From the NCBI RefSeq assembly GCF_000308655.1, contig NZ_BAGC01000054.1:123199-187198 (forward strand): a stretch of DNA of 64,000 nt. Direction: 5' to 3'. Below the pieces are notes generated by a model. That model was not told where the DNA came from. It did no database searches and worked only from the letters and a program-made list of their open reading frames with translations. This stretch comes from Nocardia niigatensis NBRC 100131. Its GTDB lineage: Bacteria > Actinomycetota > Actinomycetes > Mycobacteriales > Mycobacteriaceae. Below, piece by piece: positions 42,444-51,597 of the stretch; position 1 is the stretch's first letter; each line of letters begins with the position of its first letter. Made by a program: the position numbers and the translations under genes.

Positions 42444-43031
42444 TCAGTACGCCGAGAAGACGTTGTCGATGGAGCCGTAACGGTGGGCCGCGTAATTGCA
42501 GGCGGCCGAGATGTTGGCGACCGGGTCGTAGATGTCCCACGAGGTACCGTCGACGTGGTACGCCTGGAAGGTGGGGTCGATGACCTGGAGCAGGCCCTTG
42601 GACGGGATGCCCTTGGCGGCATTCGAGTCGTAGAGGTTGATGGCCCGGGGATTGCCACCCGACTCGCGCTGAATATTGCGGAAAATGCCGTCGTAGCTGC
42701 CGGGGATGCCGTGCTGGCCCATGACGAAGAGGGCGTTCTGGATCCACCCGTTCAGGTCGTTGGAGAAGGCCGGCGGGAGGACCTGATTGAAGGGGGCCGG
42801 GAGGCCCTGGACAGCGGCGCGGACCTGGTCCTGCGCAGGGGCGGGGAGGCCGTTGTTGAGCTGGACGGCCTGCTGCTGGACCTGCTGGGCGGTGGCCTGG
42901 AATTCCGGCGGCACTCCGTTGACATCGGCGGAGGCCGGGCCGGCGGCGATCACGGCCGAGACAGCGAGGGCCGCGGCGGCGGCACCGGTGATGGTTTTGA
43001 CGGGCTGGGAGAAAATGCTGCGTTTGCTCAT
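42444..43031 (-). CDS. Small secreted SLT-type transglycosylase
   Basis: The 195-aa secreted protein is expected to cleave peptidoglycan. A signal peptide (MSKRSIFSQPVKTITGAAAA, cleavage after ASA) is followed by a Gln/Pro-rich linker and a lytic transglycosylase-like domain. The domain has the catalytic region IQRESGGNPRAIN, SKGLLQVIDPTF and NISAACNYAAHRYGS. This layout is common in Nocardia and mycobacteria. I chose the ATG at 43031 because it starts the signal peptide; the frame is open further upstream. Confidence 0.88.
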   Translation of the reverse strand: MSKRSIFSQPVKTITGAAAAALAVSAVIAAGPASADVNGVPPEFQATAQQVQQQAVQLNNGLPAPAQDQVRAAVQGLPAPFNQVLPPAFSNDLNGWIQNALFVMGQHGIPGSYDGIFRNIQRESGGNPRAINLYDSNAAKGIPSKGLLQVIDPTFQAYHVDGTSWDIYDPVANISAACNYAAHRYGSIDNVFSAY

Positions 43032-43372
43032 GGCGATAACAGGCGCAGTGCTGACCACGACGGGTACCCGGAGGGACCCATCGATGCGCTGCATGGGTTG
43101 TGATGTGCAAGTGGCAGAACGAGATCCGGGAGACTTCCCAGCTATCACCGTTCATTGACGCTCTCGCCGAAGGCGGCGGTCTCCGCGTGCGGGTCACCAG
43201 ATCGTTTCGAGCTGGTATCGGCCATCGCCGACTGATCACAGACTGATCTCGCCAAATGAACGTAAACACAACACAAGGTGAACAATTAGTGCGAAAAACT
43301 CGAGTGGTTGGTCACAGCAACCCAGCAGCGTAGCCGTTTCACCCTTCGAATCAGCACCGGGTTCGGCGCCGA
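43032..43372. other. Intergenic region upstream of the transglycosylase
   Basis: These 341 bp contain no credible gene. The part 43250-43310 is locally AT-rich and may hold the transglycosylase promoter. I looked for the c-di-AMP (ydaO) riboswitch often found before cell-wall hydrolases and did not find its conserved core. Confidence 0.5.
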
Positions 43373-44131
43373 TCAGCGCTGGGCGCGATATTTCGCCCGC
43401 TGTTCGCCGGTGAGCTGCTCCGTCGCGTAACTCAACGCGGTGCGGCCCATATCGGCCGCGTGCACATCCAGAAACCCGGTCAGAATCGCGGGATCCACCC
43501 GCTTGCCGATCTCCCGCAGCATCCAGCCCACCGCCTTCTGGATCAAATCACGGCGATCCGACAGCAGGCGCTCACAGAGCGCGAGCGTGGTCGCGGTATC
43601 GCCCCGCTTGATGAACGCGAACGTGGTCAGCAGGGCCACCCGCCGCTCCCACAGCGAATCCCCCGCCGCGAATTGGTCGAGCAGCTCCCGCGGCCGCTCG
43701 AACAGCCACGGGCCGAGAACGAACTCCGCCGAGGCATCCACCAGATCCCAGTTGTTCACCCGGCCGCGGCGCACCGCCGCCACATACAGCTCGACGATCT
43801 CCCGCTGCCGCGCCGCATCGGCCCCGCGTTTGCTTGTCGCCCGGGCCATTTCACCGTTCAGGATCACCAGCCCGGCCAGCCGGTGCTCGTGCACCGGACT
43901 GTCCAGCAGCACATCGATCTCCGAAAGCGGCAGGCCGGCAAAGCGTTTCACCACCTTCCGGGTCTGCGGGACCCGGACTCCGATGAACACATCCCCTTCC
44001 CCGTACTCCCCCGGCCCGGTCTTGAAGAACCGCTGCAACTGCACCGCGTCGGCCGGATCGGCGAGTTCCGCCAGATCCGCCTGCACCGCAGCCGCGGTCA
44101 GGTCCCGCGCCGGCACGCCGGTTCCGCTCAT
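43373..44131 (-). CDS. DNA alkylation repair protein, AlkD family
   Basis: This 252-aa all-helical HEAT-like repeat protein is of the AlkD type, which removes bulky or cationic alkyl bases from DNA. Family landmarks are VRVPQTRKVVKRF, VNNWDLVDASA, LWERRVALLTTFAFI and LIQKAVGWMLREIGKR. The length is typical. It probably forms a short unit with the next gene upstream (55 bp gap). The substrate is not predictable from sequence. Confidence 0.92.
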   Translation of the reverse strand: MSGTGVPARDLTAAAVQADLAELADPADAVQLQRFFKTGPGEYGEGDVFIGVRVPQTRKVVKRFAGLPLSEIDVLLDSPVHEHRLAGLVILNGEMARATSKRGADAARQREIVELYVAAVRRGRVNNWDLVDASAEFVLGPWLFERPRELLDQFAAGDSLWERRVALLTTFAFIKRGDTATTLALCERLLSDRRDLIQKAVGWMLREIGKRVDPAILTGFLDVHAADMGRTALSYATEQLTGEQRAKYRAQR

Positions 44132-44186
44132 CGCGCCTCCCGCGTCCGTGAGCCGGAGAGTCCTCCGATCGAATCCTGAATCTCCC

Positions 44187-45332
44187 TCAAGCGGTTTCAG
44201 CCGCGGCCTGTAACAGCACCTCGCCGAACTTGCGCATGTGATCCGCTCCGCCGTACCAGGCGGCCACCAATTCCACCGCCGCCGTGCGGGTGCGGCGCGC
44301 CGTCTCCGCCAATTCGGCGGCCGTCATCTCACCGGACTCGACGGCCGCGGCCGCCACCTCCAGATCGTGGCTGGCGACCAGCAGCCGCATGATGTGGTGC
44401 AGATCGATGGTGGCGTCGGAGGTGCGGAACTCGGCGCCGGCCTTGGTCTCGCCCTCGGCCTTGGCCTGGGCCCCGACGGGAACCGGGTCGGGCTGCGCCA
44501 CAGTGGGTTCCGGAGCCGCGCGACGCCGGGATGGGGCGCTCGCCGGCCGCTCGGACACCCGCGCCGCGTCCTGGACGCTGTCCCGCAACGACGCCGCGAC
44601 GGCCTCCATGCTCTCCAGCCGGGCCGGAGCCTCCAACCGGGCGGGACTCTCCACACGGGCGGGCGGCTCGGGATCCGGCGCGTGCCGGCGACCGGTGGGA
44701 GCCTCGACGTCGACGGCCGCGCCGGCCGCACTCGCCGCGAGCACATCCTCGTGCACGCCGGAATGGGCGTACGCCGAGCCGTTGACGGCGGGCCGCACCG
44801 CGATCGTCTCGTTGTCCACCATGGGCGCCGCCGCGTACATCTCGGCGTCCAGGGCGGCATTGCTGAACGACGCGCTCTCCGGCACGGAGCGGGCATAGGG
44901 CGACCCGTTCGTCACAGAGTGCCCCGCGTAGGACTCGCCGTTGCGGCCCGCGTAGGACTCGCCGTTGCGCCCACCGAACGGCTCGCCATTGGTGTCGGGC
45001 ATCGCGAACACTTCGCTGTCGGTGGTGATCCGAGCCGAGAACGGCTCACCCTCGGCGGCGAGCCGCGCGGCCACCGCCTCCGGGTCCGCGGTGCGCTGCG
45101 GCAGATCGGGAGCGATCCGGCGCGGCAGGGCATCGGGTTCCGGTGTGGCGCGCAGGGTTACGGGCGCGGTGGACCACTGCACGGCCTGGCCGCCGGTGTC
45201 GATGCCGGTCAGCACCGGGTTCGGCGACGTGCCCGGTGAGGGGGTGTCCGGGTGGGTGAGTCGGTAGCCCGGCTGGCGCGCGGGGCGCGAATCCCCCGAG
45301 CCGGTGGTGAAATCGGCATCCATGGCCGACAT
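44187..45332 (-). CDS. Disordered protein with conserved C-terminal helical domain
   Basis: I do not recognise this 381-aa protein. Residues 1-300 or so are low-complexity and rich in Pro, Ala, Glu and Arg. They contain a duplicated NGESYAGR unit from a 24-bp tandem repeat and the repeated ARLEAPARLES phrase. The last 80 residues (IDLHHIMRLLVASHDLEVAA, AWYGGADHMRKFGEVLL) look folded and helical. There is no signal peptide or membrane segment. Function unknown. Confidence 0.75.
   Translation of the reverse strand: MSAMDADFTTGSGDSRPARQPGYRLTHPDTPSPGTSPNPVLTGIDTGGQAVQWSTAPVTLRATPEPDALPRRIAPDLPQRTADPEAVAARLAAEGEPFSARITTDSEVFAMPDTNGEPFGGRNGESYAGRNGESYAGHSVTNGSPYARSVPESASFSNAALDAEMYAAAPMVDNETIAVRPAVNGSAYAHSGVHEDVLAASAAGAAVDVEAPTGRRHAPDPEPPARVESPARLEAPARLESMEAVAASLRDSVQDAARVSERPASAPSRRRAAPEPTVAQPDPVPVGAQAKAEGETKAGAEFRTSDATIDLHHIMRLLVASHDLEVAAAAVESGEMTAAELAETARRTRTAAVELVAAWYGGADHMRKFGEVLLQAAAETA
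44923..44970. repeat. 24-bp tandem duplication
   Basis: Two copies of CCCGCGTAGGACTCGCCGTT plus GCGG/GCGC lie head to tail inside the disordered protein gene. They keep the frame and encode a repeated NGESYAGR unit. Confidence 0.85.
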
Positions 45333-45438
45333 TCTTACCGGCCGGCGGGAGCGGGTGCGACTCGGGTTGTGATGAAGGCGTGAACAAGGTCATCGCGAAA
45401 CCGGCTCACGATCAACGGTATTGGGGTATTGACGCCGC

Positions 45439-46647
45439 TCAGCAATTGCTCGGAGCGGGCTCTCCGCGCAGCCGCGCGTCCACCCACGCCAGTGCGGACG
45501 GCATCCCCAGCACGGCCGCCGACAGATGCTCCGGCGACGGATTCATATCCATCTCCAGCCGCACCCCGGCCGCGCAATAGCGACGATCGGTATTCACGAT
45601 GGCGTCGACCGGAATCAGCGGATCACTCGACGAATGCCATTCGAAGATCGGCATATTCGGCACCCCGTCGTACAGTTCCAGGCTGTTCTCCTGCAGCACC
45701 GACAGCACCGTCGGATCGTCGATCATCGAGGTGCTGGCCGCGAATTCCCGCGCGCTGTGCCCCGCCCCGATCGCCATGATCTCGTTGGTGCAGCCATTGG
45801 CCATGGCATTGCGCGCCGCCAGCCCCACCGGGTTCATCTGGGAACTGATCGGCAACCGGTCCGGATACTCTCGCTCCAATCCGATCGCCGCCGCCATCGC
45901 CAGCCCGAACGCCGGATGCGGTTGCCAGCCCAGCGCGCTCACCATCGACACCATATTCATCGGCACGCCGCCCGTGGCCGCGCCCGCGATATCCAATTCC
46001 GGTGCGTAGCTCGGCTGCAGCGCCGCCGCCCACGCGGTCGCCATGCCGCCGCCGGAATATCCGGCCATCGCCACCCGGCTGTTCGCCACCGCCAATTCCG
46101 GCAGCCGCTTCACCGCCCGAATGCCGTCGAGGGTGATCATCCCGCCCAATCGGGCGGCGCCGTAGGAGAAATTCGGGCCCAGGTGATCCGGCAGCGCCAC
46201 CGACCAGCCGCGCCGCAGCGCCACATTCAGCGCAACCGCCTCGCGCACCTGGAGATTCGGGTCGTTGGTGTACAGCACCCGCGACACCGCGCATTCCGCG
46301 CCCAGGCCGTTGATGATGTGCTGATACGACAGCAGCGGCCCGTCCGGCTGATGCTCACGCGGGGTGAGCACGGTGGTGACCGCCGCGATCGGGCCGCCTT
46401 CGGAATTGGTGGAACGGAATTTCACCATGGTGACCGTGGTCTCGGGGAACATCAGCAGCGGCGGCATGGGCCGTACCGCGAGGATGTCGCCCGGATCGTG
46501 GTCGGCGATGTCGCCCGGTTGCGCGTAGAACGGGTCCGGGTCGGGGGCCGGATAGATCGGATCCGCGTGCGCCGCGGGCGTCACGCCCGCGATCGTCAGA
46601 CCCGCCGCCAGGATTCCGAAACCACGCAGCAACAATTTGGCCTTCAA
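45439..46647 (-). CDS. Secreted LIP-family lipase
   Basis: This roughly 402-aa secreted alpha/beta hydrolase resembles the secretory lipase (LIP) family, which acts on triacylglycerols. The signal peptide KAKLLLRGFGILAAGLTIAG ends at AHA before DPIYPAPDPD. The nucleophile elbow is GYSGGG, the acid is likely within HSSSDPLIPV, and the histidine is near SPEHLSAAV. I chose the TTG at 46647 because GGAGGA lies about 5 nt before it. The in-frame ATG at 46665 is the alternative. A TetR regulator gene lies immediately upstream in the same direction. Confidence 0.88.
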   Translation of the reverse strand: MKAKLLLRGFGILAAGLTIAGVTPAAHADPIYPAPDPDPFYAQPGDIADHDPGDILAVRPMPPLLMFPETTVTMVKFRSTNSEGGPIAAVTTVLTPREHQPDGPLLSYQHIINGLGAECAVSRVLYTNDPNLQVREAVALNVALRRGWSVALPDHLGPNFSYGAARLGGMITLDGIRAVKRLPELAVANSRVAMAGYSGGGMATAWAAALQPSYAPELDIAGAATGGVPMNMVSMVSALGWQPHPAFGLAMAAAIGLEREYPDRLPISSQMNPVGLAARNAMANGCTNEIMAIGAGHSAREFAASTSMIDDPTVLSVLQENSLELYDGVPNMPIFEWHSSSDPLIPVDAIVNTDRRYCAAGVRLEMDMNPSPEHLSAAVLGMPSALAWVDARLRGEPAPSNC

Positions 46648-46757
46648 CGGTTCCTCCACGCACATCGCAGTGAGAATCACACGTTTGCCCCAAAAGAGTG
46701 TGGTCCGAGAGCTCGCCAGAAGACACAGCGACACGCCAGCAAACATTTCGTGAGCGC

Positions 46758-47372
46758 TCAGCCCAGGTGGGTCATGCCCGCCGCGACCACCTGCGCCACA
46801 TTCAGAATCTCGTCGGCCGTCGGCAGCGGCACCCCGTCCAGGGCGTGCAACCGATCCGTACTCGCGATGGCCAGCATCGCCGACACCCACGCCGCCGCAC
46901 ACGCCCGCAACGTCCCCGGCTGCACCGGAACCGGCGCGCTCGCCGCCAGCACCCGCGCCGTGGCGTCCAGCAGCTGATCTCGCATGCGGCGCAACTGTTT
47001 CCGCACATCCGGATGGGTATCGGCCTCACGCCACATGATCACGCGCAGCACCGAGGAATTGTTCTCGCGCAGATTCAGCGCGGCATCCATATTGACCAGG
47101 CTCTTGGCCGGATCTCCTGGCACCACCACGGACTCGATGTCGTCCAGCGGCTGCGACGGGACGCGCTCGGCCATGAGCGCCGACAGAATCGCGTCCTTGG
47201 TCGGGAAGTAGTAGAAGATCAGGCCCTTGGGCACGCCGGCCGCCCCGGCGATGGACGCCGTGGCGGTCGCGTCGAAACCATGTGCCGCGAAAAGCTTTTC
47301 GGCCGCATCCAGAATGAGCTGGCGAGCGTCCCCGTCGACCTTCTTGCTGCGACGACGCCGTGGTGTGGGCAC
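46758..47372 (-). CDS. TetR-family regulator
   Basis: The 204-aa protein has an N-terminal HTH (LILDAAEKLFAAHGFDATAT, SIAGAAGVPKGLIFYYFPTK) and a variable helical ligand domain. It starts with a basic tract (PRRRRSKK). It lies just upstream of the lipase on the same strand and may control it; no operator is evident. Confidence 0.92.
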   Translation of the reverse strand: MPTPRRRRSKKVDGDARQLILDAAEKLFAAHGFDATATASIAGAAGVPKGLIFYYFPTKDAILSALMAERVPSQPLDDIESVVVPGDPAKSLVNMDAALNLRENNSSVLRVIMWREADTHPDVRKQLRRMRDQLLDATARVLAASAPVPVQPGTLRACAAAWVSAMLAIASTDRLHALDGVPLPTADEILNVAQVVAAGMTHLG

Positions 47373-47540
47373 TGCTCGACTTCCTCCTCACGCTATGACG
47401 CGGAGGCGGCCGCCACCGGCCGGGCGGACGTAGACGACCAGCATAACGCGCGGACGCGCCGACCTCGCCGCATCTTCCGCGGCCACCGGGGCTGTGCGCC
47501 GGTGGTCACGGAGCGCCGAGGCCGACCCGCCGCGAATCGG

Positions 47541-47894
47541 TCAGTGATGTGCCGCCGCGCCGAAGCGGCCCGACACCTCGGGCATCTCCGCCAGCGCGAC
47601 CACGACCGTCAACGCACCCACGATCCACGCGACCCACGAAGCGCCGCTGAAGGAGTGGAAGTTCATCACCCACGGGGAGATGAACATCAGGACGCCCAGC
47701 ACGCCGAGCGCGTAGCCGACCATTCCGGTCGCCATGTCCGCGATCTGCGCCAGGCCCGCGAGCGCGATCAGCACGCCGAGCACCACGAGGGTCCACAGTG
47801 CACGGTCGTTGTGCGCCACCCAGATCGGAGAGAGCGCGGCGATTGCGCCGAGCACGACCGCCAGGGCCTGCTCCGCGCGATTCACGGTGAACAT
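47541..47894 (-). CDS. SPW-repeat membrane protein
   Basis: This 117-aa integral membrane protein has four hydrophobic segments and two SPW motifs (LSPIWV and ISPWVMNF), the mark of the SPW-repeat family. That family's function is not established. I chose the ATG at 47894 because AAGGAGG lies 6 nt before it. It is divergent from the ferredoxin reductase across 155 bp. Confidence 0.9.
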   Translation of the reverse strand: MFTVNRAEQALAVVLGAIAALSPIWVAHNDRALWTLVVLGVLIALAGLAQIADMATGMVGYALGVLGVLMFISPWVMNFHSFSGASWVAWIVGALTVVVALAEMPEVSGRFGAAAHH

Positions 47895-47945
47895 GGAATG
47901 CCTCCTTAAAGGCCAGGGAGTATGTCCTGATCCCGTTGTATTCCT

Positions 47946-47965
47946 GATTGACCGCCCGATCAATG
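47946..47965. promoter_or_regulatory. Small inverted repeat in divergent promoter region
   Basis: ATTGA (47947-47951) and TCAAT (47960-47964) flank an 8-nt spacer between the SPW gene and the reductase. It is a possible operator, but the arms are too short to be sure. Confidence 0.25.
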
Positions 47966-48049
47966 AATGCCCGGATACGATTGGGCCGCATCTCGGGTGT
48001 GACAGTCGACACGTCGGCGGGCGACGCCGGGAACCGCTAAAGTTGGCGC

Positions 48050-49252
48050 ATGTCGCACTCGGTAGAACACGTTCTAATTGTCGGCGCGGGGCTCGCGGGA
48101 CTGCGCACGGCCGAAGAGCTGCGACGTGGGGGTTACGCCGGCGAACTCACCCTGCTGGGCGACGAGAACCGCGCGCCCTACGACCGGCCGCCGCTGTCCA
48201 AGCAGTACGTCCGCGGGGAAGTCGACGACACCGCCCTGCGGCCCGCCGAATTCTTCACCGAGCACGACATCCGGCTACGCCTGGGCGTCGCCGCCACCGG
48301 CGTCGACACCGCCGCCCGGCAGGTCCGGCTCTCCGACGGCAGCACCGCCGGATACGACGCCCTCGTGATCGCCACGGGTTTGCGGCCGCGCCGGATCCCC
48401 GGATTCCCCGAAGTCTCCGGCGTCCATGTCCTGCGCTCGCACGCCGACGCCCAGGCCCTGCGCGAACACCTCGACAGCGCGCGCAACGCCGTCATCGTCG
48501 GCGCCGGCTTCATCGGCTGCGAACTGGCCGCCAGCTTCCGCGCGCGCGGACTCTCGGTGACCATCGTCGAACCCCAGCCCACTCCCCTGTTCGCCGCACT
48601 CGGCGAACAGGTCGGGACGCTCGTGGCCCGGCTGCACGAAACCGAAGGCGTCGAGCTGCGCTGCGGGATCAGCGTGGAATCGCTTGTCACAGAAGATGAT
48701 TCGGTCCACGGGGTTCGGCTCACCGACGGCACCGTGATCGACGCCGACCTGGTCGTCGTCGGCATCGGATCGGTGCCGGTCACCGGCTGGCTCAACGACT
48801 CCGGCATCCCGCTCATCCCGCCCGCCGAGGGTGGCGGCGTGCGCACCGACGCCACCGGGCGCACCAGCGTCCCCGGCGTCTGGGCGGTCGGCGACGTCGC
48901 GGCCTGGCCACACGCCGCCGGACGCAACAAGCGCGTCGAACACTGGACCAACGCCGGCGAACAGGCCCAGCTGCTGGCCGCCGCCCTCCTGGGCGCCGAC
49001 CAGGCCGCCGAGGTACAGGTGCCCTACGTGTGGAGCGACCAGTACGACATGAAGATCCAGGTGCTCGGCATCCCGGCGCTCGCCGACGAGGTGCAGATCG
49101 TCGAGGACAAGGGACGCAAGTTCCTCGCCCACTACCTGCGCGGGGGCGAACTCGTCGCCGTCGTGGGCGCCGGCATGGCAGGCAAGGTCATGAAGGCCCG
49201 CGCCCAACTCGCCGCGGCCCTGCACCCCCGGGCCACGGTCGGCCAGGCGTAG
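48050..49252 (+). CDS. FAD-dependent ferredoxin/rubredoxin reductase
   Basis: The 400-aa NAD(P)H-dependent flavoprotein would feed electrons to a ferredoxin, typically for P450s. It has the FAD motif GAGLAGLRTAEEL, the second Rossmann motif GAGFIGCELAA and the FAD-closing VWAVGDVAAW. The length matches ThcD-type reductases. Codons 5-9 form the palindrome TAGAACACGTTCTA and use GTA, CTA and ATT, which are rare in this genome. The ribosome site before ATG 48050 is weak. The P450 at 36553 and unlinked P450s are possible partners. Confidence 0.92.
   Translation: MSHSVEHVLIVGAGLAGLRTAEELRRGGYAGELTLLGDENRAPYDRPPLSKQYVRGEVDDTALRPAEFFTEHDIRLRLGVAATGVDTAARQVRLSDGSTAGYDALVIATGLRPRRIPGFPEVSGVHVLRSHADAQALREHLDSARNAVIVGAGFIGCELAASFRARGLSVTIVEPQPTPLFAALGEQVGTLVARLHETEGVELRCGISVESLVTEDDSVHGVRLTDGTVIDADLVVVGIGSVPVTGWLNDSGIPLIPPAEGGGVRTDATGRTSVPGVWAVGDVAAWPHAAGRNKRVEHWTNAGEQAQLLAAALLGADQAAEVQVPYVWSDQYDMKIQVLGIPALADEVQIVEDKGRKFLAHYLRGGELVAVVGAGMAGKVMKARAQLAAALHPRATVGQA
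48063..48076. promoter_or_regulatory. KstR-like palindrome inside reductase codons
   Basis: TAGAACACGTTCTA is identical to the core of the kshB operator and fits the KstR consensus. It lies 13 bp into the coding sequence, where a bound repressor could block transcription. The unusual A/T-ending codons here suggest DNA-level constraint. Confidence 0.55.
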
Positions 49253-49359
49253 CCACCCTCGGCCCGCAACTCGGCGGGCCGCTCCCGCGGGCCCCGGCCG
49301 CCGGTCCTTTCGACCCCGCGGTTCGCGATCCGGCGGGGGCTTTCACTACCGTGCAGGGT

Positions 49360-50142
49360 GTGATCGTCGCGCTCATCGACTCCGGATTTGGGCTGCTGCC
49401 CACTGCCGCCTGGTTGCGGAAGCTGCGGCCCGATCTCGACCTGCTGCTGCTCAACGATCCCGACGGCGCACCGTGGGGGCCGAAACCGGAGCAGTGGGTC
49501 ATCGACCGGGTGCTGGATACCGCGCGCCTCGCGCTCGACGAAGGCGCCGAAGTCATTGTGCTGCCCTGCAATACGGCCAGCGTGACCGCCCTCGAGCACG
49601 TCCGCGGCATGGTCGGTCCCGGCGTGCCGGTCATCGGCACCGTGCCCGCCATCAAACCCGCCGCCGCGGCCTGCCGGAAAATCGCGGTCTGGGCGACCGC
49701 CGCCACCACCGCCAGCGCCTACCAGGCCGACCTCATCGCCCGCTTCGGCGACGGCGCCGACATCACCGGCGTCGCCTGCCACGGCCTGGCCGACGCCATC
49801 GATCGCGGCGACCTCCCCGTCATCGCCGAGGCCATCGCCGACGCCGCGGCCCGCACCCCGGCCGACACCGAGGGCATCGTCCTGGGCTGCACCCACTACC
49901 CGCTGGTCCTCGACGACATCCTCGCCGCCCTGCCGCCGGGCGTCCGCGTCTTCGACAGCGCCGAAGCCGTCGCCGGGCAGACCCTCCGCCGCATGGACGC
50001 CCTCGCCCGCCCCACCGCCGGCACCGGCGCGGTCCGCATCCTCGCCTCCGGCCGCCTCGCCCGGCTCCCCGCCGCCGCGGCCGCCTTCGAATCCGGCCGC
50101 CTGCTCGGCGCGACGTCCGCGGACAAGCTCACCACGTTCTGA
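49360..50142 (+). CDS. Asp/Glu racemase-family protein (MurI-like)
   Basis: This 260-aa protein is of the glutamate racemase fold, which makes D-glutamate for peptidoglycan or acts on related acids. Both catalytic cysteine motifs are present (PCNTASVTA and GCTHYPLV), with DSGFGLLPT near the start. The start is taken as GTG 49360; GTG 49351 is possible. The N-terminus (GLLPTAAWLRKLRPDLDLLL) differs from canonical MurI, so it may be a second, specialised racemase. Confidence 0.8.
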   Translation: MIVALIDSGFGLLPTAAWLRKLRPDLDLLLLNDPDGAPWGPKPEQWVIDRVLDTARLALDEGAEVIVLPCNTASVTALEHVRGMVGPGVPVIGTVPAIKPAAAACRKIAVWATAATTASAYQADLIARFGDGADITGVACHGLADAIDRGDLPVIAEAIADAAARTPADTEGIVLGCTHYPLVLDDILAALPPGVRVFDSAEAVAGQTLRRMDALARPTAGTGAVRILASGRLARLPAAAAAFESGRLLGATSADKLTTF

Positions 50143-50170
50143 CGGCCCGAACCGGGCCCACCACACGCGA

Positions 50171-50200
50171 AAGGGCCGCTCCTACCGGGGAGCGGCCCTT
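50171..50200 (+). terminator. Rho-independent terminator of the racemase gene
   Basis: AAGGGCCGCTCC and GGAGCGGCCCTT form a perfect 12-bp stem with a 6-nt loop, followed by TTCGTCG, 29 bp after the stop. Confidence 0.85.
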
Positions 50201-50216
50201 TTCGTCGTGCGAAACC

Positions 50217-50252
50217 CGAACGGCGCCGCCCCTTTCGGAGCGACGCCGTTCG
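50217..50252 (-). terminator. Hairpin terminator of tuf
   Basis: CGAACGGCG (50217-50225) pairs with CGCCGTTCG (50244-50252), and the inner bases continue the stem with two mismatches around a TTTC loop. It lies 37 bp after the tuf stop. Confidence 0.7.
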
Positions 50253-50288
50253 TCAGCGATTCAAGAAATCACCAGTGATTTCGGGAAA

Positions 50289-51479
50289 TCACTTGACGAT
50301 CTTGGTGACGCGACCGGCACCAACGGTGCGGCCACCCTCACGGATCGCGAAACGCAGGCCCTCGTCCATGGCGACCGGCTGGATCAGCTTGACGCTCATC
50401 TCGGTGTTGTCGCCCGGCATGACCATCTCGGTGCCCTCGGGGAGGGTCACGACGCCGGTCACGTCGGTGGTACGGAAGTAGAACTGCGGGCGGTAGTTGT
50501 TGAAGAACGGGGTGTGGCGGCCGCCCTCGTCCTTCGACAGGATGTACGCCTGGCCCTCGAACTCGGTGTGCGGGGTGGTGGTGCCCGGCTTCACGACGAC
50601 CTGACCACGCTCGACGTCGTCACGCTTCAGACCACGGACCAGCAGACCGACGTTGTCGCCCGCCTGGCCGTTGTCCAGCAGCTTGCGGAACATCTCGATG
50701 CCGGTGATGGTGGTCTTCTGCGTCTTCTCGCGGATGCCGACGATCTCGACTTCCTCGTTGACGTTGATGATGCCACGCTCGATACGACCGGTGACGACGG
50801 TGCCACGACCGGTGATCGTGAAGACGTCCTCGATCGGCATCAGGAACGGCTTGTCGGTCTCACGGACCGGGTCCGGGATCGACTCGTCGACGGCGTTCAT
50901 CAGCTCGACGATGGACTCGGTCCACTTCGGGTCGCCCTCGAGCGCCTTCAGACCGGAGACGCGCACGACGGGGGCATCCTCGTCGAACTCCTGCGAACCC
51001 AGCAGCTCGCGGACCTCCATCTCGACGAGCTCGAGGATCTCCTCGTCGTCGACCATGTCGGACTTGTTCAGCGCGACCAGGATGTAGGGCACGCCGACCT
51101 GACGGGCGAGCAGCACGTGCTCACGGGTCTGCGGCATCGGGCCGTCGGTGGCGGCCACGACCAGGATCGCGCCGTCCATCTGGGCGGCACCGGTGATCAT
51201 GTTCTTGATGTAGTCCGCGTGACCCGGGGCGTCGACGTGCGCGTAGTGGCGCTTCTCCGTCTGGTACTCGACGTGGGAGATGTTGATCGTGATACCACGA
51301 GCCTTCTCCTCCGGCGCCTTGTCGATCTGATCGAACGCGAAGGCCGCGTTCAGGTCCGGGTACTTGTCAGCCAGCACCTTGGTGATCGCGGCAGTCAGCG
51401 TAGTCTTGCCGTGGTCGACGTGACCAATGGTGCCGATGTTGACGTGGGGCTTCGTCCGCTCGAACTTCGCCTTCGCCAC
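50289..51479 (-). CDS. tuf: Elongation factor Tu
   Basis: EF-Tu (396 aa) delivers aminoacyl-tRNA to the ribosome. The GTPase motifs GHVDHGKTT, DAPGH and NKSD are intact, and domains 2 and 3 are complete. It starts at GTG 51479 with AGGAGG upstream. It is the last gene of the rpsL-rpsG-fusA-tuf block and has its own 118-bp spacer after fusA. Confidence 0.98.
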   Translation of the reverse strand: MAKAKFERTKPHVNIGTIGHVDHGKTTLTAAITKVLADKYPDLNAAFAFDQIDKAPEEKARGITINISHVEYQTEKRHYAHVDAPGHADYIKNMITGAAQMDGAILVVAATDGPMPQTREHVLLARQVGVPYILVALNKSDMVDDEEILELVEMEVRELLGSQEFDEDAPVVRVSGLKALEGDPKWTESIVELMNAVDESIPDPVRETDKPFLMPIEDVFTITGRGTVVTGRIERGIINVNEEVEIVGIREKTQKTTITGIEMFRKLLDNGQAGDNVGLLVRGLKRDDVERGQVVVKPGTTTPHTEFEGQAYILSKDEGGRHTPFFNNYRPQFYFRTTDVTGVVTLPEGTEMVMPGDNTEMSVKLIQPVAMDEGLRFAIREGGRTVGAGRVTKIVK

Positions 51480-51597
51480 TGTTGTCCTCCTGGACTAGTT
51501 AGTGCGTTGCTTTTGCAGCAGTGCGGTTTTTTCTTACAGGGGGTCGTTCAGACGACCGACTCGGGACGGATTCTCGCAAACCCGTCCCGGCAGCGAA

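Noticed and set aside
43032..43330. Possible c-di-AMP (ydaO) riboswitch before the transglycosylase
   Set aside because: I read the leader on the minus strand and the conserved GGGGTGAA and AACCCGTCAGC-type blocks are absent.
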